Origin: Muraenolepis orangiensis
Lineage: Eukaryota; Chordata; Actinopteri; Gadiformes; Muraenolepididae
Reading direction: 5' to 3'
DNA: 64,000 nucleotides
Assembly (NCBI GenBank): GCA_027704905.1
Contig: CM051019.1
Span: 19,537,867-19,601,866, forward strand
Shown here: positions 13,346-23,487 of the stretch, one piece after another
Layout of the letters: the number at the start of each line of letters is the position of its first letter
Numbering within the stretch: position 1 is the first letter of the stretch
Program-made: the position numbers and the translations under genes
Notes under the pieces: generated by a model
Database searches by the model: none
Seen by the model: the letters and a program-made list of their open reading frames with translations, nothing else
Told to the model about the DNA's origin: nothing

Positions 13346-14714
13346 GTATAATAAGGGTTCTACTGTCTGTGTGGTGTGAGACCTGTCCAGTGTCTGTCTG
13401 TCTGTCTGCGGGGGGGGGGGGGGGGGGGCGTTGTAAGGATGCTGACGGACTATGTTATGTTATTTTGTTTCTATACTTATATATCCCTTATAATACGTAT
13501 ATATTATGTATGTGTATGTGTATAATGTAATGCAATATTAGACTGGAGACTGTGCTGGGTGGTTCCAGGAGTAAAGTACAACCACCAAGCTTGAAAATCA
13601 AAATGACCACAACAATCGCATTATCGTTGTTCCTCCACCTATAGCATCTGTCTAATGGTGGGAGTGTCCGTGTGTGTGCTTGTGTGTGAGAGACAGAGTC
13701 TGTGTGCGTGTGCGTGTGCGTGTGTGTGTGTGTGTGTGAGGAAGTGAGTAAGAGAGTGTCGAGACAGAGTATGTGGTTTTATGACGACAACAACAGGTTC
13801 AACCTCATGTTCACCAGCAAGATGCCCCGTCAACACTTTTATTAAGAGTCTGTTATTAAGAGTTATATTGATGACATGCAACATGGAGGATGAGGAGGGA
13901 GGTGAGAGGAGAGCAGGGGGGCACGAGAGGAGGAAGAGGAGCGGGAAGGTGGAGGAGGAGAAAGGGGGGGGGGGGTGGATGAGGATGGAGAGGAGTAGGA
14001 GGGGAGAGAAGGAGGAGGTGGTGGATTCAAATGTTTCTGGTCACACATGTGAAATCTTGGTATAAAAATAATAATATAGTAATAATAAACACAGGTTCTG
14101 TCATAAAGTCGCGGTGTGTGTCTTGTATTATATCATCTCAAACGTTATAAATCGTAATAGGTGTAAGGTGGTCTCGGCTGGTTGAATCCATTCTCCCTGC
14201 TGTCCTCTGTTGACACATAGTGGACAAACCCCGCAACGTCTATCAAAATGTTATGTTGAAATGAAATGTGTGTCAAAATGTGTTTTTTATTACAATATAT
14301 ATATGAAATAAATGTGTATAATATTTTTTTTCTTCATACAACCGACATTTGGTCTAAAAGCTAGGGAAACCAAGCACAGGTCGGCTGTGTACACAAAGAC
14401 ACAGACGACACTGGGAGAAAAGGACCTTTGCACCATGTCAGTGGTTCACATGTCATATAAAGACCAGCAATAGAGCAGCTTTTATTGTACACGAAAAGTT
14501 TAATAAAAAATAAATATATTGAGCCAATGCCTAATAAGACAGCAGTAAAGCCAGCTTGTCACTTTATTTCTAAACATCCTCTCTCATTTCATACACAGTA
14601 GAACATATAAAATACTTACTGTTTTTATTAATCACTAAATATTTGCGCGACAATAGCACATTTAAAGACAATTAGTATATCAATAGCTGACTGGAAATTC
14701 TCAAAATGTGTATT
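13346..14714. other. Intergenic stretch with low-complexity tracts
   Basis: G homopolymer at 13411-13428, GT/GC tract at 13670-13738, and a GA-rich tract at 13880-14020. The rest is AT-rich. No gene recognised. Confidence 0.5.
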
Positions 14715-14995
14715 ATTTAGGTGGTTTCACCCCCACGGCAGCATGGCAGCACTTACCACCTGCTCTGCCTGCAAAACCTCTTCCCAAATCCTGCAATAAA
14801 CCGGTTTCACCAATAACTGCCTTGTTGCCATGCCTAGACTCTTTTTGTTTATTTTTATTGTATGTATATATTATTGTTATTTTTATGGTATTGTTTTGGA
14901 GATGTATACCGCGGGAGGGAATGGGGAGTAAGCGTTACAATTGTTACAAATGGCAAATAAAAATATCTTGTATCTTGTATCTTGTAAATGCAGTA
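14715..14995 (+). mobile_element. 3' end of a non-LTR element with (TATCTTG)n tail
   Basis: Ends CAAATGGCAAATAAAAATATC followed by repeats of TTGTATC. A reverse-oriented copy of the same 3' region, including the GGGAGGGAATGG block and the TTTGGCATTTG-like segment, lies at 22306-22440. Confidence 0.65.
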
Positions 14996-15517
14996 ATTTA
15001 AAAGATAACAGTGCTATGGATTATGCTTTAAGACACAGCAAAAAAACAACAACTATAAGTTGTTTTCATATTGCAATTGCAATATTTTTAATAACCGACC
15101 CATATACTGCATAATACGATGAACGCGTTACTGCAACTTCCACCGTCACCCGCTAGGGGTCACCGTTTCTCTCCGGAGAACCATGTTGCCACACTCAAAT
15201 TGACGTCACATGTGGGCGGATAATAGTACAGATAAATATACTACATATAGTATATTATACTACATAAGTACATACTGTCTACTGACGACAGATAGTATAT
15301 ACTATATCAGCACATTAACACATACTGTTATAATTACGTGTGAACTCAGTACTGCTGTCAGTACTGCTGTGCTATTCAGTGAAGAACAATATTTACAATC
15401 AACTTGAAAAATCGAACTAGAAAAAAATCTTCTATATAATATAAATATATAATATATACAATTAATATTAAATATATGCGATTCTTCAAGAACACATGTT
15501 TGTACTTGCATAGTTTG

Positions 15518-15608
<91 letters not shown>
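15518..15608. repeat. (GT)n microsatellite
   Basis: About 90 bp, two GC interruptions. It lies directly 3' (minus strand) of the last cdk19 exon remnant. Confidence 0.97.
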
Positions 15609-15609
<1 letters not shown>

Positions 15610-15613
15610 TGTC

Positions 15614-15672
15614 TCAGGTGGGGGTACAGTTGGGAGGGGCAGAGCCCTGGAGGTTGCCTTGGTAACCGAGGC
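15614..15672 (-). pseudogene. cdk19 remnant 14: C-terminal exon
   Basis: After an acceptor (CCTTCACAG) it reads LGYQGNLQGSAPPNCTPT and stops. This resembles the Ser/Gln-rich tail of CDK19 (LNYQSSVQGSSQ-like) but is much shorter than the usual tail. It ends at a GT microsatellite, so truncation is likely. Assignment rests on a short low-complexity match. Confidence 0.45.
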
Positions 15673-15925
15673 CTGTGAAGGTAACAGGAAGTGACGACGA
15701 CACGCAATGCGCGGCCCTCCATTGGGAACACCCTGCTATGGGCTAAAGCATGTAGCATTAGGGTAACTATTAAACCAGCCAGCCAGCAGCCAGCAGCCAG
15801 CAGCCAGCCAGTCCTCCAGGAGAACAGAATCTTGTCAGCCAGTATTTCAGAGGACTGATCTATTTTTACTGGTTTACTGCTGACTAGGACCCAGCTGTCA
15901 CCGGCTGTCCGGACCTGGCCATGTG

Positions 15926-15928
<3 letters not shown>

Positions 15929-16013
<85 letters not shown>

Positions 16014-16030
16014 AGTGTCTCTCTCTCTCT
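15929..16030. repeat. (CT)n microsatellite
   Basis: Nearly pure CT run with one AAGTGT interruption at about 16012. Confidence 0.97.
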
Positions 16031-16219
16031 ACCTGTCTGTCTGCTGGACTGTCCGAAGGCGAAACTCAAATGAAGGATTAGCCTTGTTAAGAGTCAGGAA
16101 CATTGACAGAGCCGGGAACATTGATAGAGCCGGGTAGCAGTTGATTGACAGCTCTGATGGAGCAGTTTAACATCTCTAGTGCACCTCCCAAAGAAGCAGG
16201 GCTACATGGCCACACCCAC

Positions 16220-16379
16220 CTGGTAGTCAGACCGGGGCATGTGGGGCGTGAGGGCCCCAGACGGGGCGTGAGGGCCCCAGACGGGCCTTCTTGTTGGGGG
16301 GCACCTGGTATGCCACTGTGGTACCCCCAGTACTGTTGGTCTGGGCAGAGCTCTTCTGGGTGGGGGCGGAGCCAGTCTG
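16220..16379 (-). pseudogene. cdk19 remnant 13: linker exon
   Basis: Reads SAQTNSTGG and YQVPPNKKARLGPS, matching the CDK19 tail motif QVPPNKKPRLGPS. MPRSDYQ follows before a GTGGGT donor, but in another frame. A direct 20-bp duplication (CCGTCTGGGGCCCTCACGCC twice, 16245-16284) adds to the frame break. The 5' border at 16379 is approximate. Confidence 0.8.
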
Positions 16380-16493
16380 CTGAGGGAGTGGAGCTCGGTG
16401 GTGTTGGGGGGGGGGGGGGATTCTGGCGGGAAAGAACATTCGACCAATCAGGACACAGCTTGTACGATTCACAGGTGTTTTCCAGGTAGATTT

Positions 16494-16680
16494 ACATTTA
16501 CATTTACATTTAGGGCATTTGGCAGACGCTTTTATCCAAAGCGACTTACAAGGTGTACATTAGTTGAAGCAGACAATAGCATAACGTACACGAACATAAA
16601 AATAGAGCAGTTCACAAGCATTCATATTAACAAGATGAATAACACAATTTGGTACTGCCAGGTCACCTGCGTAGATGGAC
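16494..16680 (-). mobile_element. Fish LINE/SINE tail, minus strand
   Basis: Starts with TTTACATTTACATTTAGGGC and the reverse complement of TTTGGATAAAAGCGTCTGCC, then the 3' UTR shared with 1841-2290. Confidence 0.8.
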
Positions 16681-16744
16681 AGCATATTTAGTCTATAGTT
16701 TATTACTAGATCAGACTGTTTCTAATGTACTATTCTAGTATAAT

Positions 16745-16935
16745 CTCTGATCCTGGGACTCTAGGGATCTCAGATGTCTTAGTTCTCTAGTCTTAGATCT
16801 CTAGTCTTAGATCACTAGACGTCTCAGATCTATAGTCTTAGATCTCTAGTCTTAGATCACTAGACGTCTCAGATCTCTAGTCTTAGATATCTAGTCTTAG
16901 AGCTCTAGTCTTAGATCTCTCATCTTAAATCTCTA
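16745..16935. repeat. 14-bp minisatellite (AGATCTCTAGTCTT), part 1
   Basis: Units of AGATCTCTAGTCTT with ATCACTAGACGTCT variants. The array resumes at 18411, after a LINE insertion. Confidence 0.9.
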
Positions 16936-18410
16936 GTCTGACACTGTTGACCACAAAATATTACTAGACCGACTGGAAAACTGGGTGGGACAGAAACAAC
17001 TTTGTTTCTATAGGTAAATACACATCTGAGTTGACAAATATGACATGTGGGGTTCCTCAAGGCTCCATCTTGGGGCCACTTCTCTTTAACATCTACATGC
17101 TACAACTCGCTCAGATAATGAAAAACAACCAAATAAGTTACCATAGCTATGCGGATGACACACACATTTACATAACTCATTTACATAACTCTGTGTTTAA
17201 TTCAAACACTGAGTAAGTGCATTGAACAAATCAATGACTGGATGTGTCAGAACTTTGTCCAAGTAAACAAAGATACGACTGAGGTAATGGTTTTTGGAGC
17301 CAAGGCAGAACGTATAATTGCAACATATAATTGCTTAAGTCCTGACATTAAAAGCTCTTAGCATATGTATGTATATTCTAGCAAGTGTATATCCTTAATG
17401 TTGATAACACGCTCTTATCACAGCTACTTAAGCAGGTGACCTGGCAGTACCACATTGTGTTATTCATCTTGTTAATATGAATGCTTGTGAACTGCTCTAT
17501 TTTATGTTTGCGTACCTCAGTGTTATGCTATTGTCTGCTTCAACTAATGTACACCTTGTAAGTCGCTTTGGATAAAAGCATCTGCCAAATGCCCTAAATG
17601 TAAATGTAAATGTAAATGTATAAAGTTAGCGCTGAGCTTCAGTCTGCAATGTTCTAAACAACAGATAAAGCCAGAAATCGAGGTGTAGTTATGGACTCTG
17701 ACCTGAGTTTCAACAGTCACATTAAAACAATTACTAAATCAGCCTACTATCACCTAAAGAATATATCTAGAATTAAAAGACTAATGTCACAGCAGGATTT
17801 GGAAAAACTTGTCCATGCTTTTATCTTCAGTAGACTCGACTACTGTAATAGTGTCTTTGCAGGTCTCACTAAAAAATCGATTAGAAAGCTGCAGCTAATT
17901 CAGAATGCGGCTGCTCGAGTCCTCACTAACACTAAGAAAGTGGATCACATCACTCCAGTCTTTACACTGGCTTCCTGTGTGTCAAAGAATTGATTTCAAA
18001 ATACTGCTGCTGGTTTATAAAGCATTGAATGGTTTAGGCCCGAAAATACATTTCTGACCTCCTGCTAAATGATGAACCATCCAGATCTCTGAGGTCTTCA
18101 GGGACTGGTCAACTTTCTGTCCCCAGAGTCAGAACTTAACATGGAGAAGCAGCGTTCAGTTATTATGCTCCAAATATCTGGAACAAACTACCAGAAACCT
18201 GCAGGTCCGCTGCAACTCTTACTACTTTTAAATCCAGGCTGAAGACTTCTTTTTGCCGCTGCGTTTAATTGATATATTCATATCTTCAACTGCACTAAGT
18301 TTTATTCATGTCTTTTTTTCTTTGAATGTTTATTTGATTATCTTTGCTTTTGTTTGTAAATGCCATTTTCTTAATGTCTTTTATTTTTGTAAAAAACTTG
18401 CCTTGCCTTG
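16936..18410 (+). mobile_element. L2-like LINE fragment with a nested insertion
   Basis: Reverse-transcriptase remains: GVPQGSILGPLLFNIYM and the active-site YADD (HSYADDTHIYI) near 17040-17180. After a nested element, the thumb and C-terminal part follow (FSRLDYCNSVFAGL, KLQLIQNAAARVL) at 17690-18250. It is 5' truncated, frameshifted and without an endonuclease domain. It interrupts the AGATCTCTAGTCTT minisatellite. Confidence 0.85.
17334..17622 (+). mobile_element. Short LINE/SINE tail nested in the LINE
   Basis: Same 3' segment as 2005-2290, with TTTGGATAAAAGCATCTGCC and AAATGTAAATGTA at its end. It separates the RT palm from the C-terminal part of the host LINE. Confidence 0.8.
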
Positions 18411-18662
18411 CCTTAGTCTTAGATATCTAGTCTTAGATCACTAGATGTCTTAGATCTGTAGTCTTAGATCTCTAGTCTTAGATATCTAGTCTTAGATCAC
18501 TAGATGTCTTAGATCTCTAGTCTTAGATATCTAGTCTTAGATCACTAGATGTCTCAGATCTCTAGATGTCTTAGATCTCTAGTCTTAGATCTGTAGTCTT
18601 AGATCTGTAGTCTTAGATCTCTAGATGTCTTAGATATCTAGTCTCTGATCTCTAGTCTTGGA
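18411..18662. repeat. 14-bp minisatellite (AGATCTCTAGTCTT), part 2
   Basis: Continuation of 16745-16935 on the other side of the LINE. Confidence 0.9.
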
Positions 18663-18677
18663 TCTTTTTTGTTAAAC

Positions 18678-18750
18678 CTTTTTCTCCGATGGTTCATCCT
18701 TATTGAGGAACTCTCGCCTGGGGTACGGGATCTGGCATCCAGCGAACACA
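18678..18750 (-). pseudogene. cdk19 remnant 12: intact exon
   Basis: Acceptor TCCTGCAG, then [20 protein letters not shown] and a few charged residues to a GTTTAAC donor. This is the best-kept exon, with no frame break, and is close to [20 protein letters not shown] of CDK19. The phase (two in, zero out) fits its neighbours. Confidence 0.9.
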
Positions 18751-18814
18751 CTGCAGGACACAAAAAGAACCATCAGAAACACGGCAGAACACACACAGAA
18801 CACGGCAAGATACA

Positions 18815-19092
<278 letters not shown>

Positions 19093-19285
19093 CCGTTTAA
19101 CTTTAGCTCGCTTCCTGAATCCCAGGAGCCAAACAGGAAGGTTAAATTAAAGTGTAAGAAGAGGATTTACTCCTGTGTCTAAATGCTTTTAGCATGCTGC
19201 TAAGTCAAAGGAGTCCATTGTTAGAGGTGGCACGCTGGAAAGCCTCTGCTCACAGCTTCCTCGCGCCAACTTTCACCGGTCTTAC

Positions 19286-19383
19286 TCGCTGGTGGGCAGA
19301 GAGTCTTCGTGGAGGAGGCCGTCCTGCAGCAACTGTTCAGACTTTATTATTTTGGATGGGTCCATGGTTAGGAGCTTCTGTAG
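19286..19383 (-). pseudogene. cdk19 remnant 11: kinase C-lobe end
   Basis: Acceptor CCCTACAG, then LQKLLTMDPSKIIKSEQLL and ending EDSLPTS before a GTAAGA donor. It corresponds to the [21 protein letters not shown] segment of CDK19. Open throughout, but the RIT and DPYF motifs are changed. Confidence 0.9.
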
Positions 19384-19546
19384 CTGTAGGGAACAACATC
19401 ATTGTGCTTACACACACTTCCTCATAAACCTATGTATAGGTAACGACAGCATCAAGACAGCCTTACACACACGTCCTCATAAACCTATCTTTCAGGAACG
19501 ACAGCATTAAGACAGAGGTACACATTTGTGGAGTGTGTTTACGTAC

Positions 19547-19618
19547 CAACAGGACACTTTGCTGCAGGGCCTGACTTTGTGTTTCTCTGTGTACTTGACG
19601 AGGCTGCTGTTTGCACTG
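19547..19618 (-). pseudogene. cdk19 remnant 10, one-base deletion
   Basis: Reads ANSSLVKYTEKHKVRP and CSKV. It is 72 nt where 73 would keep the phase; GTGTCCTGTTG stands where GTGTTCCTGTTG is expected, so one T is lost. Donor GTACGT is intact. Confidence 0.88.
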
Positions 19619-19703
19619 CTGTCCACGGGGAAGACATGCTTAAACATGTCAAAACACTTCCCCAGGTTTACGGCACGTATGACAAAGTTCACCTCGGACT
19701 CAC

Positions 19704-19773
19704 CTGGTTCTCCTGAAGTCCTTCTGGAGTGTCGGTTATTCTGGCATCTTCCTGATGTCCTCCCAGTCCTTGT
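19704..19773 (-). pseudogene. cdk19 remnant 9, nonsense codon
   Basis: Reads KDWEDIRKMPE, then TAA, then PTLQKDFRRT. The family has Tyr where the TAA stands. The preceding dinucleotide is AT rather than the expected AG acceptor. The donor GTGAGT is intact. Confidence 0.9.
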
Positions 19774-19850
19774 ATGGGCAATTGAATGACCACAGAAGAA
19801 GATCCATGCCCATTACAACTAATTACAATCATTGGTTTTGTACAGACAGT

Positions 19851-20855
19851 ATTAATTATATGATAATATGTGTATTGTATTAGGGTTATATGATAACATG
19901 TGTATTGAATTAGGGTTATATGATAACATGTGTATTGAATTAGGGTTAGATGATAACATGTGTATTGAATTAGGGTTAGATGATAACATGTGTATTGAAT
20001 TAGGGTTAGATGATAACATGTGTATTGAATTAGGGTTATATGATAACATGTGTATTGTGTAACCCTAACCCTAACCCTAACCCTTAGGGTTAGATGATAA
20101 CATGTGTATTGAATTAGGGTTAGATGATAACATGTGTATTGAATTAGGGTTATATGATAACGTGTGTATTGTGTAACCCTAACCCTAACCCTAACCCTAA
20201 CCCGTAGGGTTAGATGATAACATGTGTATTGAATTAGGGTTAGATGATAACATGTGTATTGAATTAGGGTTAGATGATAACATGTGTATTGAATTAGGGT
20301 TATATGATAACATGTGTATTGTGTAACCCTAACCCTAACCCTAACCCTAACCCTTAGGGTTAGATGATAACATGTGTATTGAATTAGGGTTAGATGATAA
20401 CATGTGTATTGAATTAGGGTTATATGATAACATGTGTATTGTGTAACCCTAACCCTAACCCTAACCCTTAGGGTTAGATGATAACATGTGTATTGAATTA
20501 GGGTTAGATTATAACATGTGTATTGAATTAGGGTTAGATGATAACATGTGTATTGTATTAGGGTTAGATTATAACATGTGTATTGAATTAGGGTTAGATG
20601 ATAACATGTGTATTGTATTAGGGTTATATGATAACATGTGTATTGAATTAGGGTTAGATGATAACATGTGTATTGAATTAGGGTTATATGATAACATGTG
20701 TATTGAATTAGGGTTAGATGATAACATGTGTATTGTATTAGGGTTAGATGATAACATGTGTATTGAATTAGGGTTAGATGATAACATGTGTATTGTATTA
20801 GGGTTAGATGATAACATGTGTATTGTATTAGGGTTAGATGATAACATGTATATTT
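19851..20855. repeat. 30-bp telomere-like minisatellite with CCCTAA islands
   Basis: About 30 copies of a 30-bp unit containing GAATTAGGGTTAGATGATAA. Four islands of three to five CCCTAA repeats (20061-20084, 20175-20203, 20335-20353, 20455-20468) run directly into TTAGGGTTA of the opposite sense. The array fills the intron between cdk19 remnants 8 and 9. Confidence 0.95.
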
Positions 20856-20870
20856 GTTGGCTGGTAACCT

Positions 20871-20995
20871 GCAGGGAAACCCATGATGCAGAAGATGTGT
20901 TCCAGCTGCTCGCACTGGAAAGGGTCACTGGTCCTGGCGGCAGTGGAAAATGGACGTCAACAGCTCAGCAAATATACAACCGACCGCCCAGACAT
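20871..20995 (-). pseudogene. cdk19 remnant 8, frameshift and stop
   Basis: Acceptor GTGTGACAG, then [15 protein letters not shown] and IFHCRQDQ followed by TGA. A +1 shift then gives PFQCEQLEHIFCIMGFPA up to a GTTACC donor. It matches [21 protein letters not shown] and DRIFSVMGFPA of the family, with EP deleted and part of EDIKTS lost. Confidence 0.92.
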
Positions 20996-21386
20996 CTGTC
21001 ACACACACACACACACATATCTATATTTCTATAGTTTCTATAATGAAGTTTAATGACTAATTACCCTCTTAAACTAACTTATAACTAATAAAATCTAGAC
21101 ATATTACTAACTATTATAGAACCATATATCTACCTATATATCTATATATAGATATAGATATATAGATATATATATATATAAAGTTAAGACATATATCACT
21201 ATTATAGAACTATATATATCATATGTTTGTCTGTAATTACCAATGACCCTAAATAACCCAAACTAAATATATGTGTGTGTGTAGTTGTGCTCAAGCTGTG
21301 TTTGAGAAGCTTGAGTTTTCCTGGCAGGTGAGTGATCATTGACACAGAATGCAGACAGACTACTGCCTTCCGAGGCCTTGACTCAC

Positions 21387-21433
21387 CTTTAGCCTTGGTG
21401 TAGTGTCAGGCCCCTAAATGTAGCTCAGCGGAA
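21387..21433 (-). pseudogene. cdk19 remnant 7, truncated with nonsense codon
   Basis: Reads ELHLGA, TGA, HYTKAK up to a GTGAGT donor. The family has PELLLGARHYTKAI, so Arg has become a stop. The upstream half of the exon, normally TFWYRA, is missing; a GAG microsatellite starts just beyond. Confidence 0.85.
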
Positions 21434-21445
21434 GAGAAAGGAGGG

Positions 21446-21495
21446 AGGAGGAGGAGGAGGAGGAGGAGGAGGAGGAGGAGGAGGAGGAGGAGGAG
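21446..21495. repeat. (GAG)n microsatellite
   Basis: About 16 GGA units, next to the broken 5' side of cdk19 remnant 7. Confidence 0.97.
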
Positions 21496-22028
21496 AGAGC
21501 AGACACACCATCAGAGTAGAACGCTAGCTGCTAGAGATAGCTAATGTAAGCTGCTAGAGCTATATAATGCTCGCCGCTAGATATGGCTAACACTAGCTGC
21601 TCAAGATTGATTATGCTAGTTGCTAGATATGGTTACCGCTAGCTGCTCGAGACGGATAATGCTAGCTGCTAGAGATGGCTAACGCTAATAATGCGTTTCT
21701 GTAAAAGGACCCCGTGCTGTCAAAGGGATTGAATGTCAAACATGTAATATTTAAACACACTTCATTTAAAGATGAACATATGAGCCACTTTCACAATACC
21801 TCCTGCTGAGCAGAGGAAGAGGGTTAGAACTAAACTACCTTGAACCTATGTATTTTAGAAGTCAGAGGATTTAAGAAGACATACTTTCCCCATTGTTTGA
21901 TGTGAGTAGCAGCCGGATAACAGACAGTAAGACAGAGGCTACACTCTGGGCTTCGTTGCGGTGGATTTCAACGACTCTCGTATCTATGGAGAGTGTGTGT
22001 GGTTGGTGGCTGCTGCAAGCAGCCTCAC

Positions 22029-22081
22029 CTGGCCCAAGTCAGACTGATTAGACTCTTGAACCGCCGGGTGAGGCTGCAGAC
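22029..22081 (-). pseudogene. cdk19 remnant 6, badly decayed
   Basis: Between a CCACAG acceptor and GTGAGG donor, CCCGGCGGTTCAAGAGTC and GACTTGGGCCAG align by eye to the DNA for ARLFNSPLKPLADLDPV with several small deletions. The DMG metal-binding motif is not readable. This is the weakest kinase-domain match. Confidence 0.55.
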
Positions 22082-22213
22082 CTGTGGTGCAGGACCAACC
22101 AGCCATCAGCATCACACACACACCCAGGGAGAGAGCTCTGAAATGTCAGTGTTGTGAAGCCTCAGACCAGAACCAATACACAGTCAATTAATCAATAGTG
22201 AAGTTCAACTCAC

Positions 22214-22273
22214 CGATTTTAACCCTTTCTCTCTCAGGACCTTCTCCCATTAAAGCAGTATGTTGGCCGGTTT
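22214..22273 (-). pseudogene. cdk19 remnant 5, catalytic loop deleted
   Basis: Reads KPANILL, then TAA through a two-base insertion, then in a shifted frame MGEGPERERVKI to a GTGAGT donor. The family reads [25 protein letters not shown]. The VLHRDL part, with the catalytic Asp, is absent; a CTAG acceptor-like site sits directly before the Lys codon. Confidence 0.9.
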
Positions 22274-22305
22274 CTAGGGGAGCGATGAGAGAGATAAGAG
22301 AGATA

Positions 22306-22440
22306 CAACATACAATACAATACAAGATATTTATTTGCCATTTGTAACAAGTACATTGGAATGCTTGCTCTCCATTCCCTCCCGCAGTAAACATCTCAAA
22401 AAACAATACCATAAAAATAATAATATAAAAAGTACGAGTA
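22306..22440 (-). mobile_element. 3' end of a non-LTR element, minus strand
   Basis: Reverse-oriented copy of the 3' region seen at 14860-14990, with an ACAATACAATACAAGATA tail. Confidence 0.65.
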
Positions 22441-22504
22441 AACTAAGTAAACTAAATAAACTGCGGGAGCTCGTAGAGACACGTCTGCTTTCCTCCAGCG
22501 CGGC

Positions 22505-23005
22505 TGAGAGAGGAGATGAGAGAGGAGAGAGAAGAGAGCGATATGAGAGAGATGAGAGGGGGGAGATGAGAGAGAAGAGAGAAGAGAGAAAAGAGTGGAG
22601 AGACATAAGAGGAGAGAGATGAGAGAGTAGAGATGAGAGAGGGGAGAGGAGAGCGATGAGAGGGGGGAGATGAGAAATGAGAGAGGGGAGATAGGAGAGA
22701 GATGAGAGAGGAGAGAGAAAAGAGTGGAGAGACATAAGAGGAGAGAGATGAGAGGGGGGAGATGAGAAATGAGAGAGGGGAGATAGGAGAGAGGTGAGAG
22801 AGAAGAGATAGGTGAGAGATGAGAGAGATGAGGGGAGAGATGAAAGATGAGAGAGGGGAGAGATAAGAGAGATGAAAGAGGGGAGAGATGAGAGGACAGA
22901 GGAAAGGAGGAGAGAGAGAGAGGAGAGGACAGAGGAAAGGAGGAGAGAGCGAGGAGAGGACAGAAGAGAGGAGTAGAGATAGGAGAGGTGGAGAGAAACA
23001 GAAGT
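22505..23005. repeat. GAGAGATGAGAGG-rich purine array
   Basis: About 0.5 kb purine-rich tract with longer repeated blocks, e.g. GAGATGAGAAATGAGAGAGG at two places. Open frames here are artefacts. Confidence 0.95.
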
Positions 23006-23487
23006 GGAAAAGGTTCTGAAAACTCCTCCTGTGTTATAATCACTACGTTGGAGTAATAGAGTAAACTACAGAGATCATTGGTTTGGTGATTCTCAGAGTC
23101 TGTGAGGGAATACAGAACTAGTGAACGATTACGAAGTTGTCATACGACTCGTAGTAGTAGTATTCGCATTTCACTAGAACTACCAGCTCGGACAAGACTT
23201 TGTCTCCCAGTTGGAACTTTGCGCTGAGAACATTCCATCCTTATCGACAGCAGCAGGTGTAGGGAGTAGGGACTCCCTCTACGGACCAGAACTGACTCAA
23301 CAAACAGCTCCTGCGGGAACCGGTTTGAGGCTCAAACCTGAAGAGAGTTGTCCTGGGGTTATTGTGTGGTGTTCTAATCTAGAGGGACGCGCCTCTCTTC
23401 AGTAAGAAACTGAACACACCTCACCTGAACCCTGACAACGCTCTATACAGTATACAGTAGAATCCTGCCCAGTAGAGCTCTCACCTT

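Noticed and set aside
16936..18410. Host gene with reverse-transcriptase-like exons
   Set aside because: Motifs (GVPQGSILGP, YADD) and broken frames mark a LINE fragment.
19851..20855. Chromosome end
   Set aside because: The TTAGGG-like repeats are degenerate, lie inside a gene remnant and are flanked by unique DNA on both sides.
22396..23043. Ser/Leu-rich frame of 215 codons on the minus strand
   Set aside because: Encoded by the GA-rich purine tract; artefact.
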